The position numbers were made by a program, and so were the translations under genes. DNA of 12,435 nucleotides from an uncultured Collinsella sp. (GTDB lineage Bacteria > Actinomycetota > Coriobacteriia > Coriobacteriales > Coriobacteriaceae): the NCBI GenBank assembly GCA_900756725.1, contig CAAELJ010000118.1:1-12435 (forward strand). Reading direction: 5' to 3'. Under the pieces are notes generated by a model. That model was not told where the DNA came from. It searched no databases and was given only the letters and a program-made list of their open reading frames with translations. Below, piece after piece: positions 7,049 to 12,435 of the stretch. Position 1 is the stretch's first letter; every line of letters starts with the position of its first letter.

Positions 7049-8326
7049 ATGTTCGATACGGGATCGACAACGTTTATGCTCATCTGCACCATGCTCGTGT
7101 TTTTAATGACACCGGGCCTGGCGTTTTTCTATGGCGGCCTGTCCAGGCGCAAAAATGTCATCAACACCATGCTTATGTGCTTTGGCGCCATTGGCCTGGT
7201 TGGTGTGCTGTGGATTGTTGCCGGCTGGTCACTGGCCTACGGCGGCGACGGTTCCAGCCCGTTTATTGGAGGCCTTGACCAGCTGCTGTGCCTGCCGGTG
7301 CTCGGCCAGGTGCTGCAGGCGGCCGAGGGCAATGCCGCGGACGGTGCCGTCTACCCTCAAATCATCAACATCGCCTTCCAAATGGCGTTTGCCATGATCA
7401 CGGCAGCTATCGTCACGGGCAGCCTGGCCGGCCGCGTTAAGTTTGGTGCCATGACGGCCTTCCTGGGCATTTGGCTGCTCGTGGTCTATGCGCCGCTCGC
7501 CCACATGGTCTGGGGCGGCGATGGCTCCTTTATCGGCGACATCATCGGCGCACTCGACTTTGCCGGCGGCGACGTGGTGCACATTTCGTCCGGTCTCACG
7601 GGCCTGATTCTCTGCTTAATGCTCGGCCGTCGTCGCGGTTTTGGCATGGTGAGCTATCGCCCGCATAACGTGCCGTTTGTGGCGCTGGGCGCCGGCCTGC
7701 TTTGGTTTGGCTGGTTTGGCTTTAACGGCGGCAGCGAGTTCAAGGCAGACGCCGTGGCGGCGCTCGCCATCCTCAACACCGTGACGGCCAGCGCGGCGGG
7801 CATGGTCTCGTGGCTTGCCGTCGAGCGCGTGCGCACCGGCCGCCCCACGCTGGTGGGTGCCAGCACCGGTCTGGTTGCGGGCCTTGTGGTGGTCACGCCG
7901 GGTGCGGGCTTTGTCGAGCCGTGGGCGGCGCTGGTCACGGGCCTGATCGTATCGCCCGTCTGCTACCTGGCCATCAGCCATCTTAAGACCAAGTTTGGCT
8001 ACGACGATGCGCTCGACGCGTTTGGTTGCCACGGCATCGGCGGCATCTTGGGCGGCGTGCTCACAGGTCTGTTCTGTGTGCCGGAGCTCTCGTGGACTGG
8101 TAAGGGCGGCCTGTTCTACACGGGCGACGTGTCGCTGCTCATCTCGCAGATTTTGGGCATTGTGGTGACGGTCGCTATTGTGTTGGTGCTCGATTTGGTG
8201 ATCGCCGCGGTGGTCAAGGTGCTGTTCCACGGCAGTCTGCGCGTGGACGAGGCCGACGAGGCGCTGGGCCTGGATGCGAGTCAGCACGGCGAGAGCGCGT
8301 ATCCCTCCTTCTCGGGACTTGACTAG
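7049..8326 (+). CDS. amt: Ammonium transporter (Amt/AmtB family)
   Basis: 425 residues from the ATG behind AAGGGGGAG (7038-7046); in-frame upstream starts at 6992 and 7010 lack a good ribosome binding site. The protein is an 11-helix ammonium channel of the inner membrane. Seen: FYGGLSRRKNV (27-37), the Phe-gate helix AFQMAFAMIT (109-118), the family signature with the first pore histidine (LDFAGGDVVHISSG, His178), the second pore histidine (DAFGCHGIGG, His328), and the cytoplasmic tail LRVDEADEALGLDASQHGESAY (398-418 region) that contacts PII proteins. No signal peptide is evident. It forms the classic pair with glnK, 155 nt downstream, whose product blocks the channel when nitrogen is plentiful. 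The gap between the two contains a large imperfect palindrome. Confidence 0.96.
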   Translation: MFDTGSTTFMLICTMLVFLMTPGLAFFYGGLSRRKNVINTMLMCFGAIGLVGVLWIVAGWSLAYGGDGSSPFIGGLDQLLCLPVLGQVLQAAEGNAADGAVYPQIINIAFQMAFAMITAAIVTGSLAGRVKFGAMTAFLGIWLLVVYAPLAHMVWGGDGSFIGDIIGALDFAGGDVVHISSGLTGLILCLMLGRRRGFGMVSYRPHNVPFVALGAGLLWFGWFGFNGGSEFKADAVAALAILNTVTASAAGMVSWLAVERVRTGRPTLVGASTGLVAGLVVVTPGAGFVEPWAALVTGLIVSPVCYLAISHLKTKFGYDDALDAFGCHGIGGILGGVLTGLFCVPELSWTGKGGLFYTGDVSLLISQILGIVVTVAIVLVLDLVIAAVVKVLFHGSLRVDEADEALGLDASQHGESAYPSFSGLD

Positions 8327-8327
8327 C

Positions 8328-8436
8328 GGCACGGCTTCCCAGGCACCCGACCTTGCCCCTCAAACCGTCGCTTGCGTACCGAAGTACGCGGCGCTCCTCT
8401 TTCGGGGCAATCTCGGGCACCTGGAAAACCCGTGCC
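8328..8436. repeat. Long imperfect palindrome between amt and glnK
   Basis: Two arms of about 50 nt face each other. Matching blocks in order are GGCACGG, TTCC, AGG, CCCGA, TTGCCCC and, at the centre, GCGTA with TACGC around a CCGAAG loop (8375-8390). Mismatches and small bulges separate the blocks. There is no U tract after it on either strand, so a simple terminator is not obvious. It could be an RNA structure that sets glnK expression or a dispersed repeat. Confidence 0.7.
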
Positions 8437-8481
8437 ATGTGAAGAACAATCAATTTCTTTTATTAAAGAGAGGAATTCACT

Positions 8482-8820
8482 ATGAAGAAGATTACGGCGA
8501 TTGTTCGCGCCGAGAAGCTTGAGGTTCTTAAAGATGCGCTGTTTGCTGCTGATGTTCGCGGTATGACTATCAACCAGGTGCAGGGCTGCGGTGCGCAACA
8601 TGGCTGGAAGGAATACGTGCGCGGCAACGAGTTGCTTGTTAACACGATCCCTAAGGTGCAGTTCACGCTCATTTGTGCCGATGAGCATGTCGACGGAATT
8701 GTCGACATCATCTGCAACGCCGCTCGTACCGGTGCCGTTGGAGACGGCAAGATTTGGGTCGAGCCGGTCGAGGAAGTCATCCGCATCCGTACCGGCGAAC
8801 ACGGCCCCGCCGCGGTGTAG
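8482..8820 (+). CDS. glnK: Nitrogen regulatory protein PII (GlnK-like), lacking Tyr51
   Basis: 112 residues, the usual PII length. The trimeric PII fold is recognised from KKITAIVRAEKLEVLKDAL at the start, Gln39 and the T-loop (about 37-55), LVNTIPKV (Lys58) and the C-terminal signature TGAVGDGKIWVEPVEEVIRIRTGE. Family role: senses ATP/ADP and 2-oxoglutarate and binds the Amt channel through the T-loop. The T-loop reads GWKEYVRGNELLVN, so position 51, tyrosine in E. coli GlnK and the uridylylation or adenylylation site elsewhere, is leucine; the nearest tyrosine is residue 45. Regulation by covalent modification at position 51 is therefore excluded. The start has AGAGAGG 8 nt upstream. It follows amt on the same strand and is likely co-expressed. 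Confidence 0.95.
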   Translation: MKKITAIVRAEKLEVLKDALFAADVRGMTINQVQGCGAQHGWKEYVRGNELLVNTIPKVQFTLICADEHVDGIVDIICNAARTGAVGDGKIWVEPVEEVIRIRTGEHGPAAV

Positions 8821-8822
8821 AA

Positions 8823-8852
8823 TCGACCGTCTACCATCCGCAACGTTAAAAT
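8823..8852 (+). promoter_or_regulatory. Possible promoter of the tetR gene
   Basis: TCGACC (8823-8828) and TAAAAT (8847-8852) are 18 nt apart and lie just after the glnK stop, 42 nt before the chosen tetR start. The match is four of six and five of six. This is a weak prediction. Confidence 0.35.
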
Positions 8853-8894
8853 GCTGCAATGAGGCACAAGACTTGCGTTGTGGATGGACGGATT

Positions 8895-9557
8895 ATGGGT
8901 CGTAATAAATATCCCGAGGAGACTGTCGCGAAGATTCTCGACGCGGCGCTGGAGCTATTCTGCGTACAGGGTTATGAGGGGACGAGCATCCAAGACATCG
9001 TCGACCGCCTCGATGGCATGACCAAGGGTGCTGTCTATCATCACTTTAAGAGCAAAGAGGAGATTTTCAACGCCGCATTTGATCGGGCAACGGCTCCGAT
9101 TGCTGAACACCGTCGCGCGACACTCGGTGCTGGCAATATGACGGGAGCTCAAAAGCTCAAACGACTTTATGCGCCCGAGTCCGTCGTTCCGCAAATCGAG
9201 CTATGGGCTCGCATGCATCCTGCGGCAGATCCGGTAAAAAGCTCGCGGCTGCTGGCGATGCAGTACCAAGGTTCGTTTGACGAGTCGGCCGATGGCAATC
9301 TCTTGCCAGTAATCGAGGAGGGCATCGTCGACGGCTCCATTGCGTGCGAATGCCCGCGCGAAGCAGCGGAGGCCGTATCGTTGTTAGCGAATCTTTGGCT
9401 GCTGCCATTGTTCCGTCCGCTCGAGCCCAAGGAGCGAATGCTCGCTCGCGCACAATGTTTGGCACAGATGGCGGCAGCGGTGGGGCTCGATTTGGGTAAT
9501 GAAGTGCTCCAGACAACGGCCCAGATTTGGGACGTATGGAACCGTGCCGGGTGGTAA
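8895..9557 (+). CDS. TetR/AcrR family transcriptional regulator
   Basis: 220 residues from ATG 8895 (MGRNKYPEETVAKIL), chosen because the TetR domain starts at once; an in-frame start at 8859 would add 12 residues with no family similarity. A GGA-rich stretch (8882-8890) serves as a weak ribosome binding site. The N-terminal DNA-binding domain is clear: helix 1 ILDAALELFCVQGYEGTS, then the helix-turn-helix IQDIVDRLDGMTKGAVYHHFKSKEEIF (about 32-58). The C-terminal ligand and dimer domain is not similar to a subfamily I can name. It sits directly upstream of an MFS transporter, with a terminator and a 25-bp palindrome between them, so it probably represses that transporter in response to a substrate. 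Confidence 0.93.
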   Translation: MGRNKYPEETVAKILDAALELFCVQGYEGTSIQDIVDRLDGMTKGAVYHHFKSKEEIFNAAFDRATAPIAEHRRATLGAGNMTGAQKLKRLYAPESVVPQIELWARMHPAADPVKSSRLLAMQYQGSFDESADGNLLPVIEEGIVDGSIACECPREAAEAVSLLANLWLLPLFRPLEPKERMLARAQCLAQMAAAVGLDLGNEVLQTTAQIWDVWNRAGW

Positions 9558-9562
9558 TATAG

Positions 9563-9575
9563 ATACCAACGGTAT
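9563..9575. promoter_or_regulatory. Degenerate second operator-like site after tetR
   Basis: ATACC-AAC-GGTAT is a short inverted repeat just past the tetR stop. Its right half extends as GGTATGTAATT, resembling the half-site AGTATGTATTT of the perfect palindrome 60 nt downstream. It may be a weaker binding site for the same TetR protein. Confidence 0.4.
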
Positions 9576-9590
9576 GTAATTGATTTGTGA

Positions 9591-9612
9591 GGGTAGCCAC
9601 GGCTGCCCTTTT
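9591..9612 (+). terminator. Rho-independent terminator of tetR
   Basis: Inverted repeat GGGTAGCC/GGCTGCCC (one G-U pair) forms a 7-bp stem with a 4-nt loop and is followed by TTTT. It lies 33 nt after the tetR stop and upstream of the palindromic operator, so the MFS gene should have its own promoter downstream of it. Confidence 0.75.
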
Positions 9613-9621
9613 CAAGTCATT

Positions 9622-9646
9622 AAATACATACTGACAGTATGTATTT
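9622..9646. promoter_or_regulatory. Perfect 25-bp palindromic operator (likely TetR site)
   Basis: AAATACATACTG and CAGTATGTATTT are exact reverse complements around a single A at 9634. The site lies 12 nt upstream of the MFS start codon, so a bound dimer would cover the MFS promoter or ribosome binding site region. Position, symmetry and length fit a TetR-family operator. A precise -10 could not be fixed because the whole segment is AT-rich. Confidence 0.75.
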
Positions 9647-9658
9647 GGGGGCAGGCTT

Positions 9659-10921
9659 ATGGCTGGGATGCGAAGAATTAGCGTTTCATTGGCGCCAAAA
9701 ACAGTGCGATCTATCAGGCTATTTGGTCTTCTTGTTGCACAGCTGTGTGCGTATTCGATGCTGTCGGCACTGTGCTTTGCGTGTCCGCTCTACTTGTTCG
9801 ATTGCAGCGGCTCCTCAACGTTATATGGCGCCGTCGCGGCGATAGCGTTCATACCGGGCGTGCTCGCGACTCCGGTTGGCGGGATTTTGGCGGATCGGGG
9901 AAGACATCGCGGGGTTCTTGTGGTACTCGGCATTGTTCTGATGGCTGCATCACTGCTGTTTATCCCCATGAAGCGTTCGCTGCCTCTTGCGGTTGTCGTG
10001 GCAGCAATGCTTTGCGTCCAATATGGCATCCAATCGCTGCTGAAACCGATGCTTCAAATTGAGGCGGTGCGCATGACGGGCCAAGAAAAGGTTGAGCGTG
10101 CCACTGCGTTGGTCTCGCAGATAATCATGATGAGCAATATCTTGGGGCCTGTAGTCGGGACGGCAGTCTATGGGTGCTTTGGTATCGATACTCTATGCGA
10201 AACCGCGGCGTTGACGTTTACGATTTCAGCCCTGCTGTTCGGGGGCGCACTCAAGCAAAATGCCTCATCTGAAACGATGGGAGACGGCGCGACTCGTACG
10301 ACACGCCGAAACGATTTTCGGGAGTTGATTCGGTACCTGTCTCAAAACTCATCATTGCTCGTTGTGTTTTTGATTGCGGCTATTTTGAACCTTGCGTTAG
10401 TTGGGTTAACGATTGGTGCTCCCGTTATTGTTGCAAAGCATCTCGGAATGCAGTCATCCTTCGTTGGGATTATTGAGGTGGCTATGGGCTTAGGTGGTCT
10501 TGTCGGCAGTGGTTTGGTCGGTATTTGGCCGCATCGTTTTTCCTTCAAGGGCATATGTCGATATGTTGCGATGATCTGTTTTGGAGTCGTGCCGATTATT
10601 GTCACGCTACTGAGCGGTCCTGATGAATTAGCGTTTGCCGCGCTTGCGGCCGGCTCAGCATGGGTCATGGCGTGGGCAAGCATTACATCGGTCGAAATCG
10701 TTTCATTTGTTCAGCGGTCAGCGCCAAAGGAACTCTGCGGAAAAGTGCTGGCACTCGTTTATATGACGCTTTCCTGTGCAACGCCTATTGGCCAATTGGT
10801 TTACGGGCTCGCATATGATCGATGGACACCGGCGATTGTATTCGCAGGCATGTTGGCGGTGCTGACGTTGACGACGGCGCTGTTTTATCGGCTGAAAAGT
10901 CGCTTGTGGCGATTGTCTTAG
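9659..10921 (+). CDS. Major facilitator superfamily transporter, probable efflux protein
   Basis: 420 residues with about 12 hydrophobic segments in two six-helix halves split by a polar loop near 195-225 (SSETMGDGATRTTRRNDFREL). The MFS motif A between helices 2 and 3 is visible as GGILADRGRHRGVLV (about 74-88). The first half has SILGP-like helix 5 residues (SNILGPVVGTAVYG near 160-173), as in drug and macrolide efflux MFS proteins. Start ATG at 9659 has GGGGG 8 nt upstream; an ATG three codons later is possible. Expression is probably controlled by the adjacent TetR through the palindrome just upstream. By eye the gene is poorer in G and C than its neighbours, with more AT-ending codons, which suggests acquisition by transfer. 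The substrate is unknown. Confidence 0.88.
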   Translation: MAGMRRISVSLAPKTVRSIRLFGLLVAQLCAYSMLSALCFACPLYLFDCSGSSTLYGAVAAIAFIPGVLATPVGGILADRGRHRGVLVVLGIVLMAASLLFIPMKRSLPLAVVVAAMLCVQYGIQSLLKPMLQIEAVRMTGQEKVERATALVSQIIMMSNILGPVVGTAVYGCFGIDTLCETAALTFTISALLFGGALKQNASSETMGDGATRTTRRNDFRELIRYLSQNSSLLVVFLIAAILNLALVGLTIGAPVIVAKHLGMQSSFVGIIEVAMGLGGLVGSGLVGIWPHRFSFKGICRYVAMICFGVVPIIVTLLSGPDELAFAALAAGSAWVMAWASITSVEIVSFVQRSAPKELCGKVLALVYMTLSCATPIGQLVYGLAYDRWTPAIVFAGMLAVLTLTTALFYRLKSRLWRLS

Positions 10922-10981
10922 CGCGCTGGGGCACCGTGAATTTGTGAAGGCAGTGGCACGTCGCGTCGTGACGGCATTGTT

Positions 10982-11037
10982 TGGGCGTGCCTCTCCTTCG
11001 TCTACAATATCGTGCAGACGAAGGAGAGGCACGCCCA
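10982..11037 (+). promoter_or_regulatory. Perfect hairpin burying the RBS of the HAD gene, with a -10-like box
   Basis: Arms 10983-11003 and 11016-11036 are exact 21-bp reverse complements around a 12-nt loop (ACAATATCGTGC). A further T-A pair brings in the first base of the start codon. The right arm contains the only ribosome binding site, AAGGAG (11021-11026), 10 nt before the ATG. TACAAT (11003-11008), one base off the -10 consensus, spans the left arm end and loop; only poor -35 matches lie upstream. Confidence 0.85.
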
Positions 11038-11894
11038 TGATCAAGATGTTTGCGAGTGACTTAGACGGAACGCTGCTGAACGCCCTGCATGAGGCGGATG
11101 GGACCATCCGCCGTGCCATTCGCGAGCTGACCGAAGCTGGCCTGCATGTGGTTCCCGCGACCGGACGCTCGACGCTGCCGATCGGCGAGCATGGCTTTAC
11201 GGGCCTGGCGCTTGACGCCTGCTGCTCCAATGGATCCATCGTGCGCGACAGTCATGGCGAGGTGCTCAAAACCTGGACCATTGACCCGCAGATCACCGAG
11301 GAACTGCTCAAGGAGTTTCCGGACATTTGCTTTGATTGCTCCACGCCCGATGGCATGTTCTCGAGCGGCTCGTTCGAGATGCATCAGGCGGGCTTTAAAA
11401 AGGACAGCCCTATCAAGCGTATCGTGATGCGTGGCATGCGTGCACGTGGCGGGTATCACGAGGAGCAATATTTCGACCAGTCGATCGGTGACATCCTGCG
11501 CCACGATGTGTGCAAGATCAACTGCCGCGTGACCTCGCCCGAGCTGGAGCGTGACCTTAAAGCATATTTGGCCGAGCGATCGGACCGCGTGGTCAACGCG
11601 CCGTTCGATCCGGTGATGTTCGAGATCACGGACGTGGCGTGCAACAAGGGCGAGAGCGTGGCCTGGCTGGCGGGCTACTACGGTATTGCCGAGGATGAGG
11701 TCGCGGTCTACGGCGACGGCGGCAACGATATCGCCATGCTCAATCGTTTTCGTCACAGCTACGCGACCAAAAACGCAAGCGATGCAGCCAAGGCCGCCGC
11801 GAGCGCGACTATCGGCAGTTGCATGGTCCACGCCGTTCCCAAACACATGCTCGCCACCATGCACAAGCAAAACTCCCGCACCGTCATCGAATAA
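11037..11894 (+). CDS. HAD superfamily (Cof-type) phosphatase
   Basis: 285 residues. All four HAD motifs are present: motif I DLDGT with the nucleophile Asp8 and acid Asp10 (SDLDGTLLN), motif II in PATGRS (Thr42), motif III Lys204 (ACNKGES) and motif IV GDGGND (226-231). The stretch between motifs II and III (about 80-185) is the C2-type cap of the Cof/YidA-like subfamily, which act as cytoplasmic phosphatases on sugar phosphates, FMN, PLP or similar small metabolites; the true substrate is unknown. The ATG at 11037 was chosen because AAGGAG precedes it and the catalytic domain begins at once; an in-frame GTG at 10944 would require translation through a hairpin. No operon partner: the MFS gene ends 115 nt upstream, and a palindromic repeat overlaps its stop codon. 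Confidence 0.92.
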   Translation: MIKMFASDLDGTLLNALHEADGTIRRAIRELTEAGLHVVPATGRSTLPIGEHGFTGLALDACCSNGSIVRDSHGEVLKTWTIDPQITEELLKEFPDICFDCSTPDGMFSSGSFEMHQAGFKKDSPIKRIVMRGMRARGGYHEEQYFDQSIGDILRHDVCKINCRVTSPELERDLKAYLAERSDRVVNAPFDPVMFEITDVACNKGESVAWLAGYYGIAEDEVAVYGDGGNDIAMLNRFRHSYATKNASDAAKAAASATIGSCMVHAVPKHMLATMHKQNSRTVIE

Positions 11895-11924
11895 TGTGAC
11901 AAAGGGACAGCTCCTCTGTCACAT
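11894..11924. repeat. Small palindromic element (GGGACAG core), REP-like
   Basis: Arms ATGTGACA and TGTCACAT are exact 8-bp reverse complements around AAAGGGACAGCTCCTC. The first base overlaps the stop codon of the HAD gene. This TGTGACA-AAGGGACAG type resembles interspersed palindromes I recall from gut Firmicutes and Coriobacteria. It could also work as a weak transcription end signal, but lacks a U tract. Confidence 0.6.
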
Positions 11925-11977
11925 GGGAGATGCCGGCTTTTGGCGTATAGGACTGTCTCGCTTTCGCCACCAACAAA

Positions 11978-12176
11978 TTTCGAGTTATTCGGCCTGTCGG
12001 AGGTCGTTAAATGGCTAAAGATGCCCTCTCGGGAACATTCATACCTCTAATGGTGTTTGATTCGGTGTCGTAAGTGCGCAAATGGGCATGTATGCGCTCA
12101 AATAAGGACAAAAACCCTCAGATAATCCCGGCGGTGCATTTATACAGAACTAGCAGCGTGGCCGAATAACTCGAAA
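11978..12176. repeat. 199-bp segment bounded by 17-bp perfect inverted repeats
   Basis: TTTCGAGTTATTCGGCC (11978-11994) recurs as its exact reverse complement at 12160-12176. The enclosed 165 nt has no convincing reading frame, is AT-richer than the surrounding genes, and has no transposase. It may be a small non-autonomous element (MITE-like) or a large RNA stem base. No clear target-site duplication flanks it. Confidence 0.55.
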
Positions 12177-12200
12177 AATGTAGGTGGCAGTTCGGCGACA

Positions 12201-12245
12201 AGCTCGGGTACGGCAAAGGAACTGTTCCTTCGCCGTACCCGAGCT
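12201..12245. repeat. Strong 21-bp stem-loop
   Basis: Arms 12201-12221 and 12225-12245 pair over 21 bp with one A-C mismatch and a 3-nt loop (CTG). Outer arm is AGCTCGGGTACGGC. No U tract follows on either strand, so it is not a standard intrinsic terminator. It lies about 50 nt upstream of a probable promoter for the small peptide gene. Confidence 0.6.
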
Positions 12246-12271
12246 CCGATCTTCTGAAATACGAACAAACA

Positions 12272-12301
12272 TTCGCATATCTAACTGCGCTTTGATAGAA
12301 T
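12272..12301 (+). promoter_or_regulatory. Probable promoter of the small hydrophobic peptide gene
   Basis: TTCGCA (12272-12277) and TAGAAT (12296-12301) are 18 nt apart, and the -10 is extended by TGA just upstream. It sits about 65 nt before the start codon, giving a leader that includes the hairpin at 12331-12365. Confidence 0.5.
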
Positions 12302-12330
12302 TGATACTGTTGGCGGCAGTTCCATGTGCC

Positions 12331-12365
12331 GGGCAACGCCCTCCATCTGATGGGAGGTGATGCCC
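12331..12365 (+). promoter_or_regulatory. Leader hairpin covering the ribosome binding site
   Basis: GGGCA...CCTCC-ATC (12331-12347) faces GAT-GGGAGG...TGCCC (12349-12365). The strong GGGAGGTGAT ribosome binding site lies in the right arm, and the stem ends directly at the ATG. This would limit translation unless opened. Confidence 0.6.
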
Positions 12366-12435
12366 ATGACCGATTTGATTGATTTCGTGAGACTTCTGAC
12401 CGCTTTGGTCTCGTTCTTCACGGCGCTTGTCGGCC
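12366..12435 (+). CDS. Small hydrophobic peptide, possible holin-like/type I toxin (partial)
   Basis: Twenty-three codons are visible before the right edge: MTDLIDFVRL followed by LTALVSFFTALVG. It has a very strong ribosome binding site (GGGAGGTGAT) 4-5 nt before the ATG and a plausible promoter upstream. The start is short and polar and then turns into one membrane-spanning helix, as in small holin-like or type I toxin peptides. The hairpin over the ribosome binding site fits tightly controlled translation. The C-terminus and any antisense RNA are outside the window or not recognised, so the function is a guess; the reading frame itself is likely real. Confidence 0.55.
   Translation, partial: MTDLIDFVRLLTALVSFFTALVG

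Noticed and set aside
7616..8332. Minus-strand open frame opposite amt
   Set aside because: It overlaps the clearly coding ammonium transporter and is rich in His, Arg and Gln as expected for a shadow frame.
11061..11870. Minus-strand open frame opposite the HAD gene
   Set aside because: It is the shadow of a gene with all four HAD motifs; the translation is not recognisable and lacks a good ribosome binding site.
12201..12245. Intrinsic terminator of the HAD gene
   Set aside because: It is 300 nt downstream of the stop codon and has no U tract on either strand.
12118..12336. Minus-strand 72-codon open frame
   Set aside because: It runs through the 12201-12245 stem-loop and one terminal repeat, has no ribosome binding site that I see, and shows no family features.

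Overview
The window looks like chromosomal DNA of a gut Coriobacteriia (Actinomycetota), most like Collinsella. This is an inference from the high GC content, strong GGAGG-type ribosome binding sites, a glutamate-type ABC importer with actinobacterial-style permeases, and the mix of actinobacterial and Firmicutes-like gene families. No rRNA, tRNA or integrase gene is visible, so the genus is not proven.

Layout. Positions 1-5041 are read from the minus strand. A DXS-like thiamine-diphosphate enzyme (3260-5041) ends in a strong terminator. It is followed by an intergenic region with a regular array of six inverted repeats. Next comes an amino-acid ABC import operon with its own promoter: a binding lipoprotein, two permeases with an ATGA overlap, and the start of the ATPase, which leaves the window at the left edge. 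From 5270 on, all genes are on the plus strand: an HD-domain hydrolase followed 3 nt later by a CmpB-type membrane protein; an ammonium transporter and its PII regulator (amt-glnK); a TetR regulator and an MFS transporter separated by a terminator and a perfect 25-bp palindromic operator; a HAD (Cof-type) phosphatase behind a perfect hairpin; and a 470-nt intergenic region rich in inverted repeats that ends in the start of a small hydrophobic peptide gene.

How the genes work together. The ABC importer and amt-glnK both take up nitrogen sources. The TetR-MFS pair looks like a self-contained efflux module. The DXS-like protein has the DXS fold and cofactor motifs but lacks the arginines and aspartate that handle the glyceraldehyde-3-phosphate acceptor in E. 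coli DXS, so its reaction is open. The PII protein lacks the Tyr51 modification site.

The most interesting structure is outside the genes: a three-unit, about 80-bp-period inverted-repeat array (2987-3206); a 21-bp perfect stem that buries the ribosome binding site of the HAD gene while carrying a -10-like box in its loop (10982-11037); a 109-nt imperfect palindrome between amt and glnK; a 199-bp element with 17-bp perfect terminal inverted repeats (11978-12176); and a second RBS-burying hairpin before the small hydrophobic peptide (12331-12365).
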